A DNA stretch of 5,154 bases from Christensenellaceae bacterium (lineage in GTDB: Bacteria > Bacillota > Clostridia > Christensenellales > Aristaeellaceae). Made by a program: the position numbers and the translations under genes. The stretch is taken from positions 1 to 5,154 of the forward strand of contig JADGQP010000026.1 of the NCBI GenBank assembly GCA_017881705.1. Reading direction: 5' to 3'. Numbering within the stretch: position 1 is the first letter of the stretch; each line of letters opens with the position of its first letter. Shown piece by piece: positions 1 to 5,132 of the stretch. Under the pieces are notes generated by a model. The model worked only from the letters and a program-made list of their open reading frames with translations. It was not told the origin of the DNA and searched no databases.

Positions 1-600
1 GATGGCAGCGGCAAGTTTATCACGGCGTTTTTCAGAAACCCGGCCGTAGCGCAGGCCGCAACCGCCCTGCTAAACGAGCGCGACGGGCTGATGCTGGGCA
101 TCTGCAACGGTTTCCAGGCGCTGATTAAATTGGGGCTGGTGCCCTTTGGCAAAATCATGGATACGGACGAGTCCTGCCCGACCCTCACGTTTAACACCAT
201 CGGCCGCCACCAGAGCCTGCTGGTACGCACCCGAATTGCCAGCAATAAAAGCCCCTGGCTGCAAAAGTGCAAGGTCGGGGAGATTTATACTTTACCCGTC
301 AGCCATGGGGAAGGCCGTTTCGTCTGCGGGGACGCGCTGCTTGCGCGGCTGGTTCAAAACGGGCAGATTGCCGCGCAGTATGTGGGATTGGACGGAGATG
401 CGTCCATGGACCTGCGCTATAACCCCAACGGAAGCGTTCTGGCGGTGGAAGCCATCACTTCTCCGGACGGGCGGGTGTTGGGTAAGATGGCGCATACCGA
501 GCGCAGCGGCAGGAATCTCTACCGGAATGTCGAAGGGAATACATTCCAGCCGCTTTTTGAAGGCGGGGTAGCCTATTTCCGGCCGACCTTCGCCCGATAA
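1..600 (+). CDS. purL: Phosphoribosylformylglycinamidine synthase, C-terminal glutaminase part (5' end outside window)
   Basis: This is the last 199 codons of a large FGAM synthase, read in frame from base 1 to the TAA at 598-600. The enzyme turns FGAR, ATP and glutamine into FGAM, the fourth step of cytosolic de novo purine synthesis. The visible part is the class I glutamine amidotransferase domain, which releases ammonia for the synthase domains upstream. The nucleophile is Cys35 of the visible protein, in GICNGFQ. The other triad residues are probably His165 and Glu167 in AHTER, about 34 residues before the end, as in the enterobacterial enzyme. A conserved VSHGEGRF segment lies at about 100-107. 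The GKMAHTERSGRNLYRNV ending resembles the clostridial single-chain PurL family rather than the separate PurQ/PurS/PurL system. It is inferred to be single-chain, because the N-terminal domains lie outside the window. A free-standing PurQ is the alternative but less likely. purB follows 40 bp downstream. Confidence 0.93.
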   Translation, partial: DGSGKFITAFFRNPAVAQAATALLNERDGLMLGICNGFQALIKLGLVPFGKIMDTDESCPTLTFNTIGRHQSLLVRTRIASNKSPWLQKCKVGEIYTLPVSHGEGRFVCGDALLARLVQNGQIAAQYVGLDGDASMDLRYNPNGSVLAVEAITSPDGRVLGKMAHTERSGRNLYRNVEGNTFQPLFEGGVAYFRPTFAR

Positions 601-627
601 CCGCGCAGCCGCGCGCGTCCAAGCAAT

Positions 628-635
628 AAGGAGGG
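628..635 (+). promoter_or_regulatory. Ribosome binding site of purB
   Basis: AAGGAGGG lies five bases before the ATG at 641 and is close to a perfect anti-Shine-Dalgarno match. It fixes the purB start. Confidence 0.85.
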
Positions 636-640
636 TTTCC

Positions 641-2077
641 ATGTCCGAGCATTCCGCGTATGTGAGCCCCTTTTCCACGCGATATGCCAGCCCTGAGATG
701 CAGTTTATCTTCTCCGAGGATAATAAATTCCGTACCTGGCGCAGGCTGTGGATCAGCCTTGCGAAAGCCGAGCAGAAACAGGGCCTGCCCATTACCAACG
801 AGCAGATTGCCGAGCTGGAAGCGCACAGGGACGATATTAACTACGACGTGGCCCAGGCGCGGGAGCGCGAAGTACGCCACGATGTGATGAGCCACGTGTA
901 TGCCTACGGCGTACAGTGCCCCAAGGCGAAAGGCATTATTCACCTGGGCGCCACCAGCTGTTACGTGGGCGACAATACCGACGTGCTGGTGATGAAGCAG
1001 GGGCTTACGCTGGTGAGCCACAAACTGCTCAACGTAATGAAGGAACTGCGCGATTTCGCCATGACATACCGCGCCCTGCCCGCGCTGGCCTACACGCACC
1101 TGCAGCCCGCTCAGCTGACTACCGTGGGTAAGCGCGCCACCCTGTGGCTCAACGATCTGCTGATGGATTATGAGGAAGCGGAACACCGGCTGGACACCCT
1201 CGCGCTGCTGGGCAGCAAGGGCACTACCGGCACGCAAGCCAGCTTTATGGAACTGCTGGACGGCGACGACGCAAAGATATTGCAGCTGGAAAAGGATATT
1301 GCAGCGGATATGGGCTTTGCCCGTGTGGTGCCCGTGAGCGGGCAAACGTACAGCCGCAAGATGGATTACCAGGTGATCAGCGTGCTTTCCGGCATCGCGC
1401 AAAGCGCCAGCAAATTCAGCTATGATCTTCGGCTTTTACAGAGCTTCAAGGAGATGGAGGAACCCTATGAAACGCACCAGATCGGCTCCTCCGCCATGCC
1501 CTATAAGCGCAACCCCATGCGCAGCGAGCGCATCAGCGGGCTAAGCCGGTACGTAATGGTGGACGCGCTCAACTCCGCCGTTACCGCGGGCACGCAATGG
1601 TTTGAGCGCACGCTGGACGACAGCGCAAACCGCCGTATCGCGGTCAGCGAGGCGTTCTTGGCGACCGACGCGATTTTGAACCTGATGATGAACGTGTGCG
1701 ACGGGCTGGTGGTCTACCCCAAGGTGATCCGCGCGCGCGTGATGAACGAGCTGCCTTTTATGGCGACCGAGAACATCCTGATGGACGCGGTTAAAAAAGG
1801 CGGCGACCGGCAGGCGCTGCACGAAAAACTGCGCGTGTACAGCCAGCAGGCGGCAGCCGTGGTAAAAGAGGAAGGCGGACAGAACGACCTTGTGGACCGC
1901 ATCGCCGCCGATCCCGATTTTAAGGTGAGTAGAAGCGATATTCAGGCGATTTTGGAGCCGAAGAACTTTATCGGCCGCAGCGTCCGCCAGGTGGAGGAGT
2001 TCGTGACCGACTGTGTGGATCCGCTGCTGAACGCGCACCAAAACGAGTTGGGCGAAAAAGCGGAGCTCAACGTTTAA
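641..2077 (+). CDS. purB: Adenylosuccinate lyase (long, animal-like type)
   Basis: A complete 478-residue member of the fumarase/aspartase superfamily. It removes fumarate from SAICAR to give AICAR (IMP synthesis) and from adenylosuccinate to give AMP, acting as a cytosolic homotetramer. The superfamily signature GSSAMPYKRNP is at residues 282-292. It lies on the flexible loop carrying the catalytic serine, Ser283 by comparison with human Ser289. The general acid is likely His153 in YTHLQPAQ, and His80 in RHDV matches another active-site histidine. Blocks such as HLGATSCYVGDNTD (101-114), KGTTGTQASF (193-202) and WFERTLDDSANRRI (320-333) match human ADSL almost word for word, with a constant six-residue offset. 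Its length also fits that type (human 484) rather than the shorter Bacillus form of about 430. The ATG at 641 is set by the ribosome site AAGGAGGG at 628-635. Lying 40 bp after purL with no terminator or promoter between them, it is probably co-transcribed. Confidence 0.97.
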   Translation: MSEHSAYVSPFSTRYASPEMQFIFSEDNKFRTWRRLWISLAKAEQKQGLPITNEQIAELEAHRDDINYDVAQAREREVRHDVMSHVYAYGVQCPKAKGIIHLGATSCYVGDNTDVLVMKQGLTLVSHKLLNVMKELRDFAMTYRALPALAYTHLQPAQLTTVGKRATLWLNDLLMDYEEAEHRLDTLALLGSKGTTGTQASFMELLDGDDAKILQLEKDIAADMGFARVVPVSGQTYSRKMDYQVISVLSGIAQSASKFSYDLRLLQSFKEMEEPYETHQIGSSAMPYKRNPMRSERISGLSRYVMVDALNSAVTAGTQWFERTLDDSANRRIAVSEAFLATDAILNLMMNVCDGLVVYPKVIRARVMNELPFMATENILMDAVKKGGDRQALHEKLRVYSQQAAAVVKEEGGQNDLVDRIAADPDFKVSRSDIQAILEPKNFIGRSVRQVEEFVTDCVDPLLNAHQNELGEKAELNV

Positions 2078-2119
2078 CCCGCCTCATCTGTAAAAAACTG
2101 CCGGCTGTTGGCGAAAACT

Positions 2120-2148
2120 TTGACAGGCGTTCCCAAGTGCGCTACAAT
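2120..2148 (+). promoter_or_regulatory. Sigma-A promoter of murB-rapZ
   Basis: A perfect -35 box TTGACA (2120-2125) and a -10 box TACAAT (2143-2148, one mismatch to TATAAT) are separated by exactly 17 bp. Transcription would begin near 2155, giving a leader of about 23 bases that contains the murB ribosome site. It lies in the 100-bp purB-murB gap, where no clear intrinsic terminator was found. Some readthrough from the purine genes is therefore possible. Confidence 0.85.
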
Positions 2149-2162
2149 ACAACAAAGCGCAC

Positions 2163-2171
2163 AAAGGAGGG
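2163..2171 (+). promoter_or_regulatory. Ribosome binding site of murB
   Basis: AAAGGAGGG ends six bases before the ATG at 2178 and supports that start over later in-frame ATG codons. Confidence 0.85.
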
Positions 2172-2177
2172 ACGCCT

Positions 2178-3140
2178 ATGGAAGAATCCCGTAAAACGGA
2201 ACTTCTGGCTGGGCTGCGCCTCCTGACGAGAAAAAAAGACGTGCTGGAAAACGCGCCCATGTGCCGCTATACTTCGCTGGGTCTGGGCGGGCCGGCCGAG
2301 GTACTGTGCGAGGTGTTCTCCGCCGAGCGGCTCGTGAAAATTTTACGGCTGGCGCGGCGGCTGGACGTACCCGTGCTGGTAATTGGCAACGGCACCAACC
2401 TTCTGGTGAGGGATGGCGGTCTGCCGGGGCTTACGCTTCGGCTTGGGGAAGGGTTTTCGGTGGTCGAACCGCCCGTGCTGCGGGCGGACGGGCGCTATAC
2501 CTTTGCCGCGCAGGCAGGCGCGACGCTGGTAAAGGTGAGCAACGCCGCTGCGGAAGCGGCGCTTACGGGGCTGGAGTTCGCCGCGGGCATCCCGGGCACG
2601 GTAGGCGGCGGCGTAGTGATGAACGCAGGCGCGTACGGCGGGGAAATGAAAGACGTGGTGCGAAGCGTTACCTGCACAACGCTTTTGGGCGAGATTCGGC
2701 GCTATACCTGTGAGGAAATGCATTTTAGTTACCGCCATAGCCGCCTGAACGAGCCGGACGGGGAAACGGAAATCGTTCTGGACGTCACGTTTGCGCTTGC
2801 CGCGGGGGACGGGGACGCAATCCGCGCCGCCATGCGGGAGTATGCCGCCCGCAGGCGGGAAAAACAGCCGCTTACGCTGCCCAGTTGCGGCAGTACGTTC
2901 AAACGGCCGCCCGGGCAGTTTGCGGGAACACTGATTGAGCAATGCGGGCTGAAGGGCCTGCGCGTGGGCGGCGTGAGTGTGAGCACGCTGCACGCTGGGT
3001 TTTTGGTCAACGACGGAAACGGCACCGCCGCGGATTATTTGACACTGATGGCCGAGGTGCAGCGGATTGTGCTGGAAAAAACAGGCGTGGCGCTGGAACC
3101 TGAGGTGCGCGTGGTGGGCGAGGAGCTTGGCGCGGCGTAG
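2178..3140 (+). CDS. murB: UDP-N-acetylenolpyruvoylglucosamine reductase (MurB)
   Basis: A complete 320-residue cytosolic FAD enzyme. It reduces UDP-GlcNAc-enolpyruvate with NADPH to UDP-MurNAc, the second committed step of peptidoglycan precursor synthesis. The FAD-binding part shows TSLGLGGPA (32-40), VIGNGTNLLVRDGG (68-81) and the glycine-rich run from GLEFAAGIPGTVGGG to NAGAYGGEMKDV (131-160). The C-terminal MurB domain has FSYRHS (183-188), with Tyr185 and Arg186 in the substrate site, and PSCGSTFKRPPG (235-246), where Ser239 is the expected proton donor to the enol intermediate. EPEVRVVG (307-314) contains the conserved catalytic glutamate, probably Glu309. The compact length and the YR-S segment fit the type II MurB of Gram-positive bacteria rather than the longer E. 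coli form (342). The gene has its own consensus promoter and is followed 46 bp later by rapZ, a pairing common in clostridia. Confidence 0.96.
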   Translation: MEESRKTELLAGLRLLTRKKDVLENAPMCRYTSLGLGGPAEVLCEVFSAERLVKILRLARRLDVPVLVIGNGTNLLVRDGGLPGLTLRLGEGFSVVEPPVLRADGRYTFAAQAGATLVKVSNAAAEAALTGLEFAAGIPGTVGGGVVMNAGAYGGEMKDVVRSVTCTTLLGEIRRYTCEEMHFSYRHSRLNEPDGETEIVLDVTFALAAGDGDAIRAAMREYAARRREKQPLTLPSCGSTFKRPPGQFAGTLIEQCGLKGLRVGGVSVSTLHAGFLVNDGNGTAADYLTLMAEVQRIVLEKTGVALEPEVRVVGEELGAA

Positions 3141-3170
3141 CCTTGAGCACGGCATAGCCGCGACGAATCG

Positions 3171-3180
3171 TAAAGGAGGG
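3171..3180 (+). promoter_or_regulatory. Ribosome binding site deciding the GTG start of rapZ
   Basis: TAAAGGAGGG lies six bases before GTG at 3187. The same frame is open further upstream into murB (an ATG at 3067), but only the GTG has a proper ribosome site and gives the normal N-terminus. An in-frame TTG at 3181 directly abuts the site and is too close to be used. Confidence 0.85.
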
Positions 3181-3186
3181 TTGCCT

Positions 3187-4080
3187 GTGGAGTTTTTAAT
3201 CGTAACCGGCTTAAGCGGCGCCGGGAAAACCGTTGCGATTCGCACGCTGGAGGACCTGGGCGCGCTCTGCGTGGACAACCTGCCGCCGATGATGCTGGTA
3301 CGCTTCATGGAAGCCTGCAAAGCCTCCAACATCAGCCGCCCGCTGGTGGCGATCGCCGTGGATATTCGCTCCGGCGAGTTTTTCGACGCCAAAGCGGTCG
3401 TGAAGATGATCGACGAAGCCCGCAGCGTGGGCTTTGTGATTGACACGCTGTTTATCGAAGCGCACGACGCGATGCTGGTAAACCGCTATAAGGAATCCCG
3501 CCGCGACCATCCGCTGGCTGGCGAGGGCATGAGCCTGGAAGAAGCCATCGCCGCCGAGCGCAACCGCCTGCAGCCGCTTCTGGAAACAGCCAACCACGTA
3601 ATAGACACAAGCGAACTCAAAACCAGCGCCCTGCAGGCGAAGCTGCGGGAGATCGTTAACCAGGCGGGCAACGAGCCGATTTTACGGATTGAACTGCTCA
3701 GCTTCGGTTTTAAGCGCGGCATCCCGCGGGACGGCGATTTGGTGTTCGACGTGCGTTTTCTGCCCAACCCCTTCTATATTCCGGAGCTTGGGCACCATAC
3801 GGGGTTAGATGAGGACGTAAAGGATTTTGTGCTTAACCACCCCGTTACGCAGACGTTTTTAACCAAGTGCATGGATATGCTCACGTTCCTGTTGCCCAAT
3901 TACGTGAATGAGGGCAAGCACCGGTTGGTAATCGCCGTGGGCTGTACGGGCGGGGCGCACCGCAGCGTAGCCATCGCGGAATACCTGTGCGAACAGCTCA
4001 AAGCCCAGGGCCAGCGCGTGAGCGTGACCCACCGCGACCTGGCAATCGAACAGGCGCATTGGGCGAGCAATAAACAATAA
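3187..4080 (+). CDS. rapZ: RapZ/YvcJ-family P-loop nucleotide-binding protein
   Basis: A 297-residue protein starting at GTG, matching the family's usual 285-300 residues. The N-terminal kinase-like domain opens with MEFLIVTGLSGAGKT, whose Walker A motif is GLSGAGKT (8-15). CVDNLPP (28-34), AVDIRSGEFF (57-66) and NRYKESRRDHPL (99-110) are further family hallmarks. The C-terminal domain (about 165-297) has SFGFKRGIPRDGDLVFDVRF (172-191), NPF (194-196), HTGLD (204-208) and GCTGGAHRS (252-260). In E. coli the homologue binds the small RNAs GlmY and GlmZ and senses glucosamine-6-phosphate to control GlmS. In Bacillus, YvcJ hydrolyses nucleotides and affects competence, and no equivalent RNA target is established. 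The role in this organism is therefore inferred only. Position 257 is Ala where family members usually have Lys, Gln or Arg. A small hairpin (3150-3160) lies between murB and this gene, which presumably share the murB promoter. Confidence 0.95.
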   Translation: MEFLIVTGLSGAGKTVAIRTLEDLGALCVDNLPPMMLVRFMEACKASNISRPLVAIAVDIRSGEFFDAKAVVKMIDEARSVGFVIDTLFIEAHDAMLVNRYKESRRDHPLAGEGMSLEEAIAAERNRLQPLLETANHVIDTSELKTSALQAKLREIVNQAGNEPILRIELLSFGFKRGIPRDGDLVFDVRFLPNPFYIPELGHHTGLDEDVKDFVLNHPVTQTFLTKCMDMLTFLLPNYVNEGKHRLVIAVGCTGGAHRSVAIAEYLCEQLKAQGQRVSVTHRDLAIEQAHWASNKQ

Positions 4081-4099
4081 AACACGATAAAAATTATGC

Positions 4100-4129
4100 C
4101 GCGCCCTCGCCTGTACAGGCGGGGGCGCG
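4100..4129 (+). terminator. Strong GC-rich hairpin 19 bases after rapZ, possible weak terminator
   Basis: A 13-bp stem (4100-4112 with 4117-4129, one G-T wobble on this strand) closes a GTAC loop. It is very stable, but the bases after it are GACGCGCAGTTTATT, lacking a proper T-run, so termination on the plus strand is uncertain. It may instead protect the rapZ 3' end. On the minus strand, ATTTTTA follows within a few bases, so it could also stop leftward transcripts. Confidence 0.45.
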
Positions 4130-4163
4130 ACGCGCAGTTTATTATGGAAGCCTGCTTACAGGA

Positions 4164-4194
4164 GGGTTCGGAGGACCACAGCCCTCTGAAACCC
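4164..4194. repeat. Nested stem-loop
   Basis: The outer arms GGGTT (4164-4168) and AACCC (4190-4194) enclose inner arms GAGG (4171-4174) and CCTC (4183-4186) around the loop ACCACAGC, with a small asymmetric internal loop (CG against TGA). The arms are short, so the fold is plausible rather than certain. An alternative pairing of GAGGG (4162-4166) with CCCTC (4182-4186) competes with it. A short CCTG/CAGG hairpin (4151-4162) lies just before. Confidence 0.4.
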
Positions 4195-4205
4195 GTTCGT
4201 ATCGA

Positions 4206-4218
4206 CCGGCTCTGCCGG
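4206..4218. repeat. Short hairpin CCGGC-TCT-GCCGG
   Basis: A perfect 5-bp inverted repeat with a three-base loop. Its core GGCTCTGCC differs by one base from the core GGCTTTGCC of the next hairpin, which suggests the two are related units. Confidence 0.5.
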
Positions 4219-4229
4219 CCTGGCGGGGA

Positions 4230-4250
4230 GTTTGCGGCTTTGCCGCAAAC
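4230..4250. repeat. Perfect 9-bp hairpin GTTTGCGGC-TTT-GCCGCAAAC
   Basis: A perfect inverted repeat with a TTT loop and no T-run after it on either strand, so it is not a standard terminator. Its 3' part is complementary to the first half of the terminator hairpin at 4264-4290. Confidence 0.65.
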
Positions 4251-4263
4251 CATACCCGAAGCT

Positions 4264-4290
4264 CAAAAAAGTGGCAAAGCTCACTTTTTG
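4264..4290. terminator. Bidirectional intrinsic terminator between rapZ and the racemase gene
   Basis: CAAAAAAGTG (4264-4273) pairs with CACTTTTTG (4282-4290), with an additional GC/GC pair pairing across an AAA loop and one bulged T. The stem is flanked by five T on the plus strand and six T on the minus strand. It begins five bases beyond the racemase stop, so it best serves the minus-strand gene, while also closing the rapZ transcript. Confidence 0.75.
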
Positions 4291-4295
4291 ACAGT

Positions 4296-4985
4296 TCAGG
4301 TAAGCGCCAGCCGCACCGCTTTTTCGGCGTGCGCCACGGTCGTGTCCAGCAGCGGCACGGCCGTATCCCGCTGCGACAGCAGCATGCCGATTTCCGTGCA
4401 GCCCAAAATCGCCGCCTGCGCGCCCGCGCCGGCCATGCGCTCGATTACGCGCAGGTATGCGGCTTTGCTTTCCGGCAGGAACTTACCAAAGCACAGTTCG
4501 TTAAAAATCACATGGTGAAGCATCTCGCGCTCTTCCGGCAGGGGAATATCCACGGCGATGCCAAAGCGTTCCAGCCGTTCCCGGTAAAAAGGCAGTTCCA
4601 TGGTGGGGCGCGTGCCCAGCAGCGCCGCGCGTGTTACGCCCATTTCCGCAAGCGCCTCGGCCGCCGCGTCCGCGATGTGTACGAAGGGTACGGAAATCGC
4701 CGCCTCAATCTGCGCGGCGCTGTTGTGCATGGTATTGGTGCCCAGCAGCACAAAGTCCGCGCCGCCGCGCTCCAGCCGCCGCGCCGCGTCCGCCAGCAGC
4801 TCGCCCACCTGCTGCCAGTCGCCCACGCGCTGAGCAGGCTCCACCTGGGCGAAATCCACATTATAAAGAAGCATCTTCGCGCTGTGGTAGCCGCCAAGCG
4901 CCGTGTTCACCCGTTGGTTGATAATCTGATAGTAGGTTACCGTGCTTTCCCAGCTCATGCCGCCGATGAGGCCGATGGTTTTCAC
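4296..4985 (-). CDS. YgeA-like aspartate/glutamate-family amino acid racemase
   Basis: A 229-residue PLP-independent racemase of the Asp/Glu racemase superfamily, cytosolic. It starts with GTG at 4985, giving an N-terminus of MKTIGLIGGMSWESTVTYY, the family hallmark with the glycine-rich GLIGGMSWES (5-14). The two catalytic positions are in LGTNTMH (Thr83) and LGCTEIG (Cys196). E. coli YgeA has the same Thr/Cys pair in place of the usual two cysteines, and is reported to racemise Asp/Glu and, more broadly, other amino acids such as homoserine. HIADAAAEAL (103-112) and LLGTRPTMELPFYRERL (122-138) also agree with YgeA. The frame extends upstream to an ATG at 5060, but that would start before the likely promoter. 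The gene converges on rapZ and is divergent from the next gene. It could supply D-amino acids for cell wall or other use, but the substrate cannot be read from sequence. A dedicated MurI glutamate racemase is less likely. Confidence 0.92.
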   Translation of the reverse strand: MKTIGLIGGMSWESTVTYYQIINQRVNTALGGYHSAKMLLYNVDFAQVEPAQRVGDWQQVGELLADAARRLERGGADFVLLGTNTMHNSAAQIEAAISVPFVHIADAAAEALAEMGVTRAALLGTRPTMELPFYRERLERFGIAVDIPLPEEREMLHHVIFNELCFGKFLPESKAAYLRVIERMAGAGAQAAILGCTEIGMLLSQRDTAVPLLDTTVAHAEKAVRLALT

Positions 4986-4992
4986 GGGCGTT

Positions 4993-5000
4993 CCCCCCTC
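4993..5000 (-). promoter_or_regulatory. Ribosome binding site of the racemase gene
   Basis: On the minus strand GAGGGGGG precedes the GTG start at 4985 by about seven bases. It is less canonical than the AAGGAGGG sites of purB, murB and rapZ, but supports GTG over the upstream ATG at 5060. Confidence 0.65.
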
Positions 5001-5015
5001 TTTTTCCTTTTGGGG

Positions 5016-5044
5016 ATTGTAACGCGCGCGGGCGCATCCGTCAA
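5016..5044 (-). promoter_or_regulatory. Promoter of the racemase gene
   Basis: Read on the minus strand, the -35 box TTGACG (5044-5039) and the -10 box TACAAT (5021-5016) are separated by exactly 17 bp. Each box has one mismatch to consensus. Transcription would begin near 5009, about 24 bases before the GTG start. Confidence 0.8.
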
Positions 5045-5070
5045 GCACCGCGTTTGACAAACGGATGGGC
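5032..5070. promoter_or_regulatory. Inverted repeat spanning both divergent -35 boxes, candidate operator
   Basis: CATCCGT (5035-5041) and ACGGATG (5061-5067) are a perfect 7-bp inverted repeat 19 bp apart. Extended to 5032-5041 and 5061-5070, 9 of 10 positions match. The left arm overlaps the racemase -35 box and its spacer. The right arm lies directly after the rightward -35 box. A dimeric regulator bound here could control both promoters, but no such protein is visible in the window. Confidence 0.4.
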
Positions 5071-5082
5071 GCATGGTATTCT
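5054..5082 (+). promoter_or_regulatory. Promoter of the gene starting at 5133
   Basis: A perfect -35 box TTGACA (5054-5059) lies 17 bp before TATTCT (5077-5082), which matches four of six -10 positions. The start site would be near 5089, giving a leader of about 44 bases. Confidence 0.65.
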
Positions 5083-5132
5083 GTGGCTGAACATTCAAGG
5101 GAAAAATCGCAAACGGAGGCGCCAGATCGCCT

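Larger units (their letters stand above)
4081..4295 (+). other. Non-coding intergenic region rich in stem-loops (rapZ 3' region; possible structured RNA or dispersed repeat)
   Basis: These 215 bp lie between the stops of two convergent genes. Open frames cross them on both strands, but they have no ribosome site or recognisable protein and run into neighbouring genes. At least five stem-loops occur in a row: 4100-4129, 4164-4194 (nested), 4206-4218, 4230-4250 and the terminator 4264-4290. The last four are spaced by 11, 11 and 13 bases. On the plus strand the region would form a structured 3' UTR of rapZ ending in a terminator. It could be a 3'-UTR-derived small RNA, a dispersed palindromic repeat or just stacked terminators. 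No known RNA family was recognised and no clear independent promoter was seen. Confidence 0.5.

Noticed and set aside
455..1402. Long minus-strand open frame (315 codons) opposite purL/purB
   Set aside because: It is a shadow of GC-rich coding sequence: no ribosome site, no family motif, and His/Gln/Val/Ala-rich low-complexity composition. The plus strand here encodes clear PurL and PurB proteins.
3067..3186. N-terminal extension of RapZ from the ATG at 3067
   Set aside because: The extra 40 residues overlap murB, look out-of-frame in composition (rich in Trp, Arg and Cys), and have no ribosome site. The GTG at 3187 has an excellent one and gives the standard N-terminus.
2343..3446. Minus-strand open frame (367 codons) opposite murB and rapZ
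   Set aside because: It spans two certain plus-strand genes and their gap and shows no domain or start signal. It arises because antisense stops are rare in this base composition.
3900..4253. Minus-strand open frame (117 codons) across the intergenic region and the rapZ end
   Set aside because: No ribosome site or recognisable domain. Half of it is antisense to rapZ and the rest translates hairpin sequence.
4081..4295. CRISPR array or insertion-sequence end
   Set aside because: The palindromes are of different sequence and length, with no regular direct repeat and spacer pattern. No transposase or matching terminal inverted repeats with target duplication was seen.
4096..4518. Plus-strand open frame (140 codons) across the intergenic stem-loops into the racemase gene
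   Set aside because: It has no ribosome site, reads through palindromes and a terminator, then lies antisense to a certain gene.
4329..5057. Plus-strand open frame (242 codons) opposite the racemase
   Set aside because: It is rich in Arg, His and Ala with no motif. The minus strand encodes a full racemase with catalytic residues and correct start and stop.
4986..5060. N-terminal extension of the racemase from the ATG at 5060
   Set aside because: It would begin upstream of the -10 and -35 boxes of its own promoter and adds 25 residues not seen in the family. GTG at 4985 has a ribosome site.
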